Origin: DATLHO01 sp035539855
GTDB taxonomy: Bacteria > Bacteroidota > Ignavibacteria > OLB7
Direction: 5' to 3'
NCBI GenBank assembly: GCA_035539855.1
Contig: DATLHO010000118.1
Coordinates: forward strand, 1-6,548
Length of the DNA: 6,548 nt
Below the pieces are notes generated by a model, which worked only from the letters and a program-made list of their open reading frames with translations, did no database searches and was not told the DNA's origin. Below, piece by piece: positions 1 through 5,967 of this stretch; positions within the stretch are counted from its first letter, which is position 1, and each line of letters starts with the position of its first letter. Position numbers and translations under genes: made by a program.

Positions 1-744
1 ACCGGCGGCGTGGCCGAGCTCGTGCGTTGGGATTCCTCGGCGAGTCTCATGATCGTCGGCACGATGGAGGTCGTCATCGATCCGAACAACGACATCACCT
101 TCAACCCGCGGGCGATCTTCTGGGAGGAGGGGCTGATGGCGGGATTCGGCCTGACGCGTGACGTGTCGCTGCAGGCGGGATATATCCATCGCTGCAAGCA
201 CGACATCGACAACCTCGAGATCGTCGAGCTCGATCGCGGCCGGGAGCAGCGGACGCTGATCTACTCCGGCGTCATCACGCGCCTGCTGGTGCGCGACGCG
301 GCCATCGTACGGGGCGACTGGGCGATCACGGGGTCCGGTTCCGTGCGCAACGACTTCTTCCTTCACCTGCTCGACGACCGGCGCGATGGTGCGACCCGCG
401 GCATCGGATTGGACTTCGAGTCGATGATCGACGCGCTCACCCTCAGCGGCCGCATCGAAGCGGGGCCGGCCGGGGCGCCGTGGCGGGTGCACGCGACGGC
501 GGCAGTCATGGCGACGGCGTTCGGCGCGGAGCGCGGGTTCAGCGAGCGATTCGGCGACGTGACGATACTCGGATCGGTGCCGTTCGTCGAGCTCGGCGTC
601 GACCTCGTCAATCCGATCGGCTCGACCTTCACGGTGTTCGCACGCGGCGAGTGGCAGCGCGACGCCGGCATCCGCTCGCGACCGACGGGCGCCTCGCTCG
701 CGATGATCGGAGTGCGACTCAGCGACACGCGCGGTATCTGGTAA
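1..744 (+). CDS. Outer-membrane beta-barrel protein, 3' part (5' end outside window)
   Basis: The reading frame is open from the first base (reads T-G-G-V-A-E...) and ends at TAA 742-744, so 247 residues of a longer protein are visible. The GTG at position 10 is probably an internal Val codon, because no signal peptide follows it and the frame is open upstream. The sequence alternates polar and hydrophobic residues in short strands (for example LMAGFGLTRDVSLQAGYIH, then FTVFARGEW and SLAMIGVRL near the end), and the last residue is Trp. An aromatic C-terminal residue after a final amphipathic strand is the usual outer-membrane insertion signal. A motif YIHRCKHDID faintly recalls the Y-H-x-S-x-H/D motifs of some barrel families, but I do not recognise the family and assign no substrate or enzyme activity. 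It converges on the TonB receptor gene. Barrel assignment is inference from the strand pattern; that it is coding is well supported by length and GC-rich third positions. Confidence 0.72.
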   Translation, partial: TGGVAELVRWDSSASLMIVGTMEVVIDPNNDITFNPRAIFWEEGLMAGFGLTRDVSLQAGYIHRCKHDIDNLEIVELDRGREQRTLIYSGVITRLLVRDAAIVRGDWAITGSGSVRNDFFLHLLDDRRDGATRGIGLDFESMIDALTLSGRIEAGPAGAPWRVHATAAVMATAFGAERGFSERFGDVTILGSVPFVELGVDLVNPIGSTFTVFARGEWQRDAGIRSRPTGASLAMIGVRLSDTRGIW

Positions 745-765
745 TGCTCGGGCGAACGACACCGG

Positions 766-3051
766 CTACAGCCGAACGGCGAGGCCGACCTCGACGTTCC
801 TGATCGGCGCGACGCGGCCGACGCCGTCGAAGCCTTGAGCCTGCATGAGGTTGCGGGCGTTGACGTAGGCGGTGAGCGGCAACTCGATGTAGCGATCGAG
901 GCCGAGGCCGACGTGCAGGTCGACGAGGCTCGTCGCGACGCGATCGCGGGCATCGGGGATGATGCGCTCGGTGGCCGCGTCGATCTCGGCGATGCGCGCG
1001 TTGTGCCGCCACGTCGCGATTACCGTCAGCGGCTCGGGCCGCCACGTGATCGACGCGGTCGCGCTCAACGGCGAGCGCCCCGGCAGGTCGAGTCCCGTGC
1101 GCACGTCGCGCGCGGAGACCGCGCCGATGGTGACCGCGGCGCCGAGGAGCCCGCGCGCGATCTCGACGCGCAGATCCGCATCGACGCCGAGCATGCGGGC
1201 GCGATTGAGGTTGACGAACGCGACGAGTCCGGAGCCCGCGTTGTACAGCGCCTCGATCATCCCGAAGTACTCGTGGACGTAGAACGCGACGTCGCCGGTG
1301 ATCGAGGCCGAGCCGAGATCGATCCGGTGTGCCGCGCCGATCTCGCCCTGCCAGCTCTGCTCCGGTCCGAGCGCCGGATTCGGCACCACCTCGACGCCGT
1401 GACGCAACGTCTGGAACTTCCGCTCCGCGATCGACGGCGGTCGGTACCCGCGCGCCAGCGACGCCCTGAACGACGTCGACGGCACCGGCGTGTACGCGAC
1501 GCCGGCCGACGGCGAGATCTCGAGCACGCGCTCCTCGTCGGAGCCCGGCATCAGCAGCAGGTCGACGCGCGTGCCCACCGACGCGACGATGTCCTGGAGG
1601 TTGGCGAACTCCATGCGCGCGTACGCGCCGACGATGCGCGTGAGCCCGTCGCCGTACTGCGGCGAGGAGCCGACATCGTACTGCGCGAGGCCGCCGTAGG
1701 CGAACGAGATACGCCGGTTGAGGAACGAGGTGAGATGGGCCTCGGCGAGGTAGCGCGACCCGCTCGACTGCCGGCTGGTCGCGTCGGGCAGGTCGTCGTC
1801 GACCGAGACGCTCTGCACGACGCCGCGCAGCACGAATGAGAGACTCGACGATTCGACACCGCGATACTCGAGGCCGACGGTGCGCAGCGACGTCGAGGCG
1901 AGTCCGGATGCCGTGTCGGGCATGCTCGAGAACAGGACGCTGTCGGAGCCGCGCCACGGCGCGCGGGCGCCGTGCTCGCTGTTGGCGAAGATCCCCGTGA
2001 CGCGCACTTCCGCGCCTGCGGGCAGGAAGACATTGAGCCGGCCGAAGAGGTCGAAGCGATCCTGCGGCTCGAACTGGCGAAAGCCCTCGTCGCGGATGAT
2101 CGTGCCGGCGGCAAGAAATCCGAAACGCTCGCTGCGCCTCGTCCACATCAGCTCGGCTCCGCTGAAGCGCTGCGGCCGCGCGCCCCACCACTGCGGTGTT
2201 CCCTCCCCCGTTCCCGTGTACACGCCGGTGTAGACGTTGACGTTGGCGCGATGGCGGTCGGCCGGCCGCGGCGTCACCACGTTGATCGCACCGCCGATGA
2301 CGTCCGGACCATACAGCGTCGTGGCGGCTCCCTTGACGATCTCGATCTGCTCGATCGCCGCGAGCGGCACGGCCGCGAACACGGGCGCGCCGATATCCGG
2401 AGACGTCAGCGGTATTCCGTCCATGAACAGGCCGACGCGTGCTCCCACGTCGATCGCGGTTCCGGCGGTGCCGCGCAGCGACGGCATTGATCCGCTGAGA
2501 CTCACGCCCGCGCTCGACGCGAGAATGCGCTCGAGCGAGTGCCCCGCGGCGAACGGCGCGGTCGTCGGCTCGACGACTGTGACGGTGGCTGATGACTCGT
2601 AGATCGGCTGGGGATGTCTCGCCGGCGTGCTGACGCGCACGTCGCTGAGCACGGGATAGCGCTTGAGCGTGATCGTCACCGCGGTGGGCTTCGACGGCTG
2701 TACGACGACATCCTCGATCGTGACCGGACCGTAGGCGCGACCGCTGACGAACACATCGTAGCGACCCGGCGGCACCTCGTCGAGACGGAACGACCCATCC
2801 GGAAGCACGAGCGTCTGCAGCACGGTGCCGACGACGCTGACGGTCGCGCCGACGGCGGCCTCGCCCGGCGCGGTCTCGACCACGCCCGTGATCGATCCCG
2901 GCCGCTGCTCCGGCCGCAGCCGGGCGGGCTGCGCCAGCGCCGGCCGGGCGATCGCGGCGAGCCCACCGGCAACGACGAGAGCGCACGCGACAACGCGTGC
3001 GCGACGAAGACCGACGTCGGCGAGATCAGCGAGGCGGGGCATTCGTGGCAT
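766..3051 (-). CDS. TonB-dependent outer-membrane receptor with carboxypeptidase-regulatory-like N-domain
   Basis: 761 residues with the start chosen at ATG 3051. The protein would be a gated outer-membrane importer powered by TonB-ExbBD; the substrate (siderophore, cobalamin, sugar or peptide) cannot be read from the sequence. In order: an Arg-rich n-region and hydrophobic stretch with likely cleavage after ALA40; a carboxypeptidase-regulatory-like beta domain at about 52-130 (ending in PDGSFRLDEVPPGRYDV and a short tail); a TonB-box-like DVRVST near 137-142; a plug domain at about 150-262 with the hallmark LFMDGIPL, IEQIEIVKGAATTLYGPDVIGG and INVVTPR; then a barrel with RASLARGYRPPSIAE (529-543) and NPALGPEQSWQGEIG (558-572), both typical of this family. 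It ends in ...VRL rather than the usual terminal aromatic. The frame stays open upstream to 3315, but that extension runs through the palindromic repeat and reads as basic low-complexity sequence, so it is rejected. ATG at 3042 and ATG at 3084 are alternative starts; none has a clear Shine-Dalgarno sequence. Family assignment is firm; start and substrate are not. Confidence 0.93.
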   Translation of the reverse strand: MPRMPRLADLADVGLRRARVVACALVVAGGLAAIARPALAQPARLRPEQRPGSITGVVETAPGEAAVGATVSVVGTVLQTLVLPDGSFRLDEVPPGRYDVFVSGRAYGPVTIEDVVVQPSKPTAVTITLKRYPVLSDVRVSTPARHPQPIYESSATVTVVEPTTAPFAAGHSLERILASSAGVSLSGSMPSLRGTAGTAIDVGARVGLFMDGIPLTSPDIGAPVFAAVPLAAIEQIEIVKGAATTLYGPDVIGGAINVVTPRPADRHRANVNVYTGVYTGTGEGTPQWWGARPQRFSGAELMWTRRSERFGFLAAGTIIRDEGFRQFEPQDRFDLFGRLNVFLPAGAEVRVTGIFANSEHGARAPWRGSDSVLFSSMPDTASGLASTSLRTVGLEYRGVESSSLSFVLRGVVQSVSVDDDLPDATSRQSSGSRYLAEAHLTSFLNRRISFAYGGLAQYDVGSSPQYGDGLTRIVGAYARMEFANLQDIVASVGTRVDLLLMPGSDEERVLEISPSAGVAYTPVPSTSFRASLARGYRPPSIAERKFQTLRHGVEVVPNPALGPEQSWQGEIGAAHRIDLGSASITGDVAFYVHEYFGMIEALYNAGSGLVAFVNLNRARMLGVDADLRVEIARGLLGAAVTIGAVSARDVRTGLDLPGRSPLSATASITWRPEPLTVIATWRHNARIAEIDAATERIIPDARDRVATSLVDLHVGLGLDRYIELPLTAYVNARNLMQAQGFDGVGRVAPIRNVEVGLAVRL

Positions 3052-3090
3052 TGAAGGATGAACCGAAAGCGGGCGAAGGCGCATTGGCCG

Positions 3091-3140
3091 CCCGGCGCTC
3101 AAGCGCCGGGCTGACACGTCAAGCCTCGTGAACGAGGCTT
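3091..3140. repeat. Left terminal hairpin pair of the palindromic element
   Basis: Hairpin 1 at 3091-3110 has arms CCCGGCGCT and AGCGCCGGG around CA. Hairpin 2 at 3121-3140 has arms AAGCCTCGT and ACGAGGCTT around GA. The linker between them is 10 nt (CTGACACGTC). Both stems are perfect over 9 bp; with a realistic 4-nt loop (TCAA, TGAA) they are 8 bp. No run of T follows either stem on either strand, so they are not classical rho-independent terminators. The outer hairpin begins 40 nt before the chosen receptor start on the minus strand. Confidence 0.9.
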
Positions 3141-3200
3141 GCGCATGGAGCCGCGCCGGTGTAACGCCGAGAGCGATACGCATCCGCGTGGGCTCGATGC

Positions 3201-3275
3201 GAGCGCTCTGGGAGCGCTCGCGATTTAGCGCAAGCTGGTGCGATCGTCGGAGCACGCGCCGCTCACCTGCGGCGC
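3201..3275. repeat. Central part of the element: repeated GAGCGCTC palindrome and a local hairpin
   Basis: Where the long arms stop pairing, the centre carries its own structure. The self-complementary octamer GAGCGCTC occurs twice, at 3201-3208 and 3212-3219, separated by TGG. A separate hairpin has arms GCGCCGC (3256-3262) and GCGGCGC (3269-3275) around TCACCT. Between them lies the most AT-containing piece of the region (GATTTAG, 3222-3228). No gene is supported here. Confidence 0.6.
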
Positions 3276-3333
3276 GCACCGAGCCCATGACGCCGTGCAT
3301 CCCCCGGCAATGCACTGGCGCGGCCCGCTGCGC

Positions 3334-3383
3334 GAGCCTCGTTCACGAGGCTTGACCCGTCAGCACGGCGCTTGAGCGCCGTG
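3334..3383. repeat. Right terminal hairpin pair of the palindromic element (inverted copy)
   Basis: This is the inverted counterpart of 3091-3140 with 45 of 50 bases matching. The inner hairpin at 3334-3353 has AGCCTCGT and ACGAGGCT around TC. The outer hairpin at 3364-3383 has CACGGCGCT and AGCGCCGTG around TG. The linker is again 10 nt. In the outer hairpin, the C-G pair seen at the second stem position on the left (3092/3109) is replaced by an A-T pair (3365/3382), so the stem stays intact. On the minus strand the outer hairpin lies 22 nt after the stop codon of the VWA-OmpA gene, where it could stabilise or shorten the mRNA 3' end, although no U-tract follows. Confidence 0.9.
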
Positions 3384-3405
3384 ACTCGCGTCAGCGATTC
3401 CCGCG

Positions 3406-4848
3406 TCACCGCGCCAGGATCACGAACTCCGTGCGCCGGTTGATTGCTCTTCCCTCTTCGGTGTCGTTCGGGGCCTTCGGCATCGTCAGGCCGAATCCGC
3501 GCGAGCGCAGGCGCGCTGCGTCGATGCCGCGCGCGACGATCGCCGCGCGGACGGTCTCGGCGCGGGCCTCCGACAGGGTCTGATTGTACTCGGGCGTGCC
3601 CTGCGCGTCGGTGTGTCCGCGGACCTCGATTTTCAGGCGAGGATACTCGAGCATCCATGCCGCGACGGCCTCGATCGACTGCATCGACTCCGGCCGCAGC
3701 ACCGCCTGGTTGTACTCGAAAAGAATGTCCGGCAGCACGATCGGCTTGTCCGGCCCGATGACCTTGTCGCCGAGCGTGCTGTACTCGGCCTTCGCCGCGA
3801 TCGACGTGGTCGCGCCCGGCGGATTCATCGACAGCGTCACCAGGTGCCTGCCCGGCGCCCGCGGCGGGATGTACGAGACGAGATAGTAGTTGCGGAGATT
3901 CCGGTAGATGTCCTCGAACGCCGCGCGGAGCTCCTCGGGCGTGTACGTCTGGTAGAGCCGGCCACCGGTGTACGTCGTCAGGTCGGAGAGGACGTCGCGG
4001 TTCATCGCGCCGAAGCCGACGGCGAACACGGGCACCTCCTTCGACTTGTTGTGCTCGAAGACGTCGGCCGCGGTGATCGCGCTGGCGTTGTCCTCGCCAT
4101 CGGTGAAGACGATCACCGCGCGAGGGTTGCCCTGCGGTGACTCGGCTACCGTGCGGCTGCCGAGCTGCGTCGCGGCGTACATCGACGAGTAGTAACCGTA
4201 GTCGCTCTTCGTGTCGGTCTGACGCTCGATCGGCAACTGCGCGATCAGCTCCGACTCGCTCGACGACGCGGTCGCGACGAGCTTCGGCTCGCGGCCGAAC
4301 TTGACGATCGTGATCCGGTCCTGCGGTCGCTTCAGCCGGATGAACGCGCGCGCCGCCTCCTCGATCTGCGCCATCGACGAGGTCATCGAGCCTGAGTAAT
4401 CGAGCACGAGCGCGAGCTCGAAGGGAATGCCGTCGCGATCGCTGAACTCCCGCACGGTGAAGTCCGTGATCGGCACTTCGGGTCCGCCCTCACCGAGCTG
4501 CTCGCGCAGGCCCGACCAGATCGTCCGGTAGTCGCCCGGACCCTTGTAGTACGGCGGCGCCAGGTCGGTCACGAGATTCTTCTCGCGGTCGAACACGCGG
4601 GCGAACAGTCGGATCGAATCGGGATAGGCGGAGTCCTTGCGGATGTCGACCGACAGGCGCCAGACCTCGAGCGTGAGCTCGTTCGGATTGACGGCCGTGA
4701 TCGACCTCGTCCCCTTGATGTAGACCGGCGGGACGTATCCTTCGGGAGCGGTCGGTCGGAGTATCGGCTTGATCGACTCGTCGAACGAGCGGCAGCCGCC
4801 GGCGAGGACGAGCAGGAGCGAGAAAACGAGAGCGCGGGAAACGATCAT
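3406..4848 (-). CDS. Lipoprotein with von Willebrand A domain and C-terminal OmpA peptidoglycan-binding domain
   Basis: 480 residues. Residues 1-19 form a lipoprotein signal peptide (MIVSRALVFSLLLVLAGGC) with the lipidated Cys at 19. About 40-135 is a beta-rich N-terminal region I do not recognise. A VWA domain at about 140-312 has the metal-site motif D150-x-S152-x-S154 (DYSGS) and the TDGED segment at 249-253; the canonical GGT-x-LY threonine motif is replaced by something like YYSSMYAA. A connector ending near YYLVSY leads to an OmpA-like domain at about 370-480 with FEYNQAVLRPES, GHTD (411-414), LSEARAETV and NRRTEFVI, the residues that bind diaminopimelate in peptidoglycan. The expected picture is a membrane-anchored protein gripping the wall and presenting a metal-dependent protein-binding domain; its partner is unknown. 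An in-frame ATG at 4872 would add eight residues, but five of the seven codons after that ATG end in A or T, unlike the rest of the gene, so 4848 is preferred. It is transcribed towards the TonB receptor but separated from it by the palindromic element. Confidence 0.9.
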   Translation of the reverse strand: MIVSRALVFSLLLVLAGGCRSFDESIKPILRPTAPEGYVPPVYIKGTRSITAVNPNELTLEVWRLSVDIRKDSAYPDSIRLFARVFDREKNLVTDLAPPYYKGPGDYRTIWSGLREQLGEGGPEVPITDFTVREFSDRDGIPFELALVLDYSGSMTSSMAQIEEAARAFIRLKRPQDRITIVKFGREPKLVATASSSESELIAQLPIERQTDTKSDYGYYSSMYAATQLGSRTVAESPQGNPRAVIVFTDGEDNASAITAADVFEHNKSKEVPVFAVGFGAMNRDVLSDLTTYTGGRLYQTYTPEELRAAFEDIYRNLRNYYLVSYIPPRAPGRHLVTLSMNPPGATTSIAAKAEYSTLGDKVIGPDKPIVLPDILFEYNQAVLRPESMQSIEAVAAWMLEYPRLKIEVRGHTDAQGTPEYNQTLSEARAETVRAAIVARGIDAARLRSRGFGLTMPKAPNDTEEGRAINRRTEFVILAR

Positions 4849-4881
4849 TCGAGAAATATGCGATCGGTACATCGAAGCGCA

Positions 4882-4910
4882 AGCATAACCCCACCGGAAT
4901 GTTCCGGCAA
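4882..4910 (-). promoter_or_regulatory. Candidate sigma70-type promoter for the VWA-OmpA lipoprotein gene
   Basis: On the minus strand, TTGCCG (4910-4905) and TATGCT (4887-4882) are separated by exactly 17 bp; each matches the consensus at 4 of 6 positions. Transcription would start near 4875, leaving a leader of about 27 nt before the ATG at 4848, and almost no leader for the alternative ATG at 4872. This agrees with the codon-use argument for 4848. It is a match by eye in an intergenic region and unproven; the organism's own consensus is unknown. Confidence 0.4.
4894..4907. promoter_or_regulatory. 14-bp dyad, candidate operator in the divergent promoter region
   Basis: CCGGAA and TTCCGG form a perfect 6+2+6 inverted repeat around TG. 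It lies between the two divergent genes and overlaps the -35 box and spacer of the candidate leftward promoter, a position from which a bound dimeric regulator would block RNA polymerase. It does not match the LexA, Fur or CIRCE consensus as I know them. A short dyad can arise by chance in GC-rich DNA. Confidence 0.35.
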
Positions 4911-4998
4911 GGCAGTCGGCGATGGGGGCGGCGAAGTCTCCTCACGGCCTTTTTCACTACCTTCGGCCATTCCTGTATCCCCTCTATCAAACACGTCT

Positions 4999-5967
4999 AT
5001 GAAGGCTTTCGTCCGCGAGACCGAGAACGGCGAGGAGACCGATCTGTTCGCCGAATCGTTCGAAGCGCGACTGGCGCACATCGAGGAGCTCGTCCGCGAC
5101 CTGCACGACTGGATGCATGCCGAACAGATGGCGACGCTTCCGGAGCCCTACCGCCGCCTGTACACGCACCTGCTGGCCAACGACTTCGACCGGCGCCACG
5201 CCGCGTCGCTGGTGCGCGGCGTCTACCATCGGATCGGACCACGCGAGGTCACCGTCGACGACGTCGAGGCGGTCGCAATCGAGGCGATCGACGAGTCGAT
5301 CAAGCGCGTCGCCGAGGCGCTGCCTCAGGCCCGCTCGGTCGCCGGCGGCGATCGGCCGTACGTCTTCGCGCTCGTCGGTCCGTCCGGCGCTGGCAAGACG
5401 ACGCTCATGTACAAGATCGCCGTGCGAGCCGTGCTCAATCATGGACTGCGCGTCAAGATCGTCTCGACCGATACCTACAAGATCGGCTCGGTCGAGGGCG
5501 TCCAGACGATCGCCGACATTCTCAGCGTCCCCTACGGCGTCGCCTTCGAGGCGACCGAGCTGCCGGGCCTCGTCGACGTCAAGGACATCGACCTCGTCGT
5601 GCTCGACACCGCCGGTCGCTCCGACCGCGCCTCGCGCGAGGAGCTCAGCTCGTTCCTCGAGTACGCACGGCCCGACGAGATCCACCTCGTGCTCGCGGCA
5701 ACGATGAGCCAGCGCGCGCTGCAGGAAACGGCGGCGCTCTTTCTCGGCGAGCGAATCAACTGTGTCACCTTCACGAAGCTCGACGAGGCGCCGTCGCTCG
5801 GCGGGATGCTCTCGGCCGCGCACTGGCTCGGACTCCCCGTCGGCTATCTCTCCAATGGCACCCGCATCCCGGACGATCTCATCGCCTCCGCCGATGCGCC
5901 CTTCGGTCAGTGGGCGATCACCGGCGCTCCCCTCCCCGATTACGATCCCGAGGCACAGCATGTCTAG
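4999..5967 (+). CDS. FlhF-like SRP-family GTPase lacking the N-terminal B domain
   Basis: 322 residues from ATG 4999. The protein belongs to the SRP54/FtsY/FlhF GTPases and is closest by motif to FlhF, which marks the cell pole for flagellar assembly. A helical N-domain at about 20-115 (with LPEPYRRLYTHLLANDFD, as in FlhF) precedes the G-domain: P-loop GPSGAGKTT (127-135), the SRP-specific insertion motif STDTYKIGSVEGV (156-168), DTAGR (203-207), TKLD (259-262), and a closing loop SNGTRIPDDL (285-294). FlhF proteins usually begin with an additional B domain of about 100 residues or more; here only a short start (MKAFVRET) resembles its first strand before the N-domain begins. Against the common DTYRIGAVEQL and GQ-x-VP motifs, Arg is Lys161, Gln is Gly167 and the closing-loop Gln is Thr288. 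The frame is open back to 4858, but that would overlap the divergent gene and its promoter and gives unlike sequence. No Shine-Dalgarno is seen before 4999. It could be a true FlhF or a paralogous GTPase; no flagellar gene is visible to decide. Confidence 0.85.
   Translation: MKAFVRETENGEETDLFAESFEARLAHIEELVRDLHDWMHAEQMATLPEPYRRLYTHLLANDFDRRHAASLVRGVYHRIGPREVTVDDVEAVAIEAIDESIKRVAEALPQARSVAGGDRPYVFALVGPSGAGKTTLMYKIAVRAVLNHGLRVKIVSTDTYKIGSVEGVQTIADILSVPYGVAFEATELPGLVDVKDIDLVVLDTAGRSDRASREELSSFLEYARPDEIHLVLAATMSQRALQETAALFLGERINCVTFTKLDEAPSLGGMLSAAHWLGLPVGYLSNGTRIPDDLIASADAPFGQWAITGAPLPDYDPEAQHV
5950..5953 (+). promoter_or_regulatory. Shine-Dalgarno-like GAGG for the overlapping downstream gene
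   Basis: GAGG lies 6 nt before the ATG at 5960, inside the last codons of the FlhF-like gene. It is the only convincing Shine-Dalgarno match among the starts in this window and supports the choice of ATG 5960, together with the signal peptide that follows. Confidence 0.5.

Larger units (their letters stand above)
3091..3383. repeat. Large imperfect palindrome with paired hairpins at both ends (BIME/REP- or MITE-like)
   Basis: This stretch fills nearly all of the gene-free interval 3052-3405. Its left arm (3091-3160) and the reverse complement of its right arm (3314-3383) match at about 61 of 70 bases by hand alignment, 45 of the outer 50. A further block, TGGGCTCG at 3189-3196, matches TGGGCTCG read from 3287 down to 3280, so pairing extends over roughly 100 nt per arm. 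Outside 3091 and 3383 the similarity stops abruptly, which gives sharp boundaries. Each end holds two small hairpins separated by 10 nt. The whole can fold either as one long stem or as four separate hairpins. Inverted pairs of short hairpins are characteristic of BIMEs (two REP units head to head) mobilised by RAYT Y1 transposases, and also of MITEs. No transposase is in view and no target-site duplication was seen. Identity as a mobile repeat is inference; the symmetry itself is directly visible. Confidence 0.85.

Noticed and set aside
763..774. Small inverted repeat CGGCT-AC-AGCCG as a terminator
   Set aside because: A 5-bp stem with a 2-nt loop and no T-tract on either strand; too weak to call.
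719..2986. 755-codon open frame on the minus strand overlapping the TonB receptor
   Set aside because: It is a shifted-frame shadow of the receptor gene: extreme Arg/Ala content, no domains, no signal peptide. The receptor frame has plug and barrel motifs.
3052..3315. Upstream extension of the receptor frame to an ATG at 3315
   Set aside because: The extension translates the palindromic element into basic low-complexity sequence and would put the hydrophobic signal sequence about 100 residues inside the protein.
3091..3383. CRISPR array or tRNA/attachment site as an explanation of the repeats
   Set aside because: The repeats are inverted and palindromic with no regular direct repeat-spacer pattern, and no cloverleaf or integrase gene is present.
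4949..4980. Promoter for the GTPase gene (TTCACT-17-TATCCC on the plus strand, or a flagellar sigma28/sigma54 site)
   Set aside because: The boxes match poorly and no sigma28 or sigma54 consensus is recognisable, so no feature is claimed.
4858..4998. Longer start for the FlhF-like gene at 4858
   Set aside because: It would overlap the divergent lipoprotein gene's 5' region and promoter; the extra 47 residues show no FlhF B-domain character and use less GC-biased codons.
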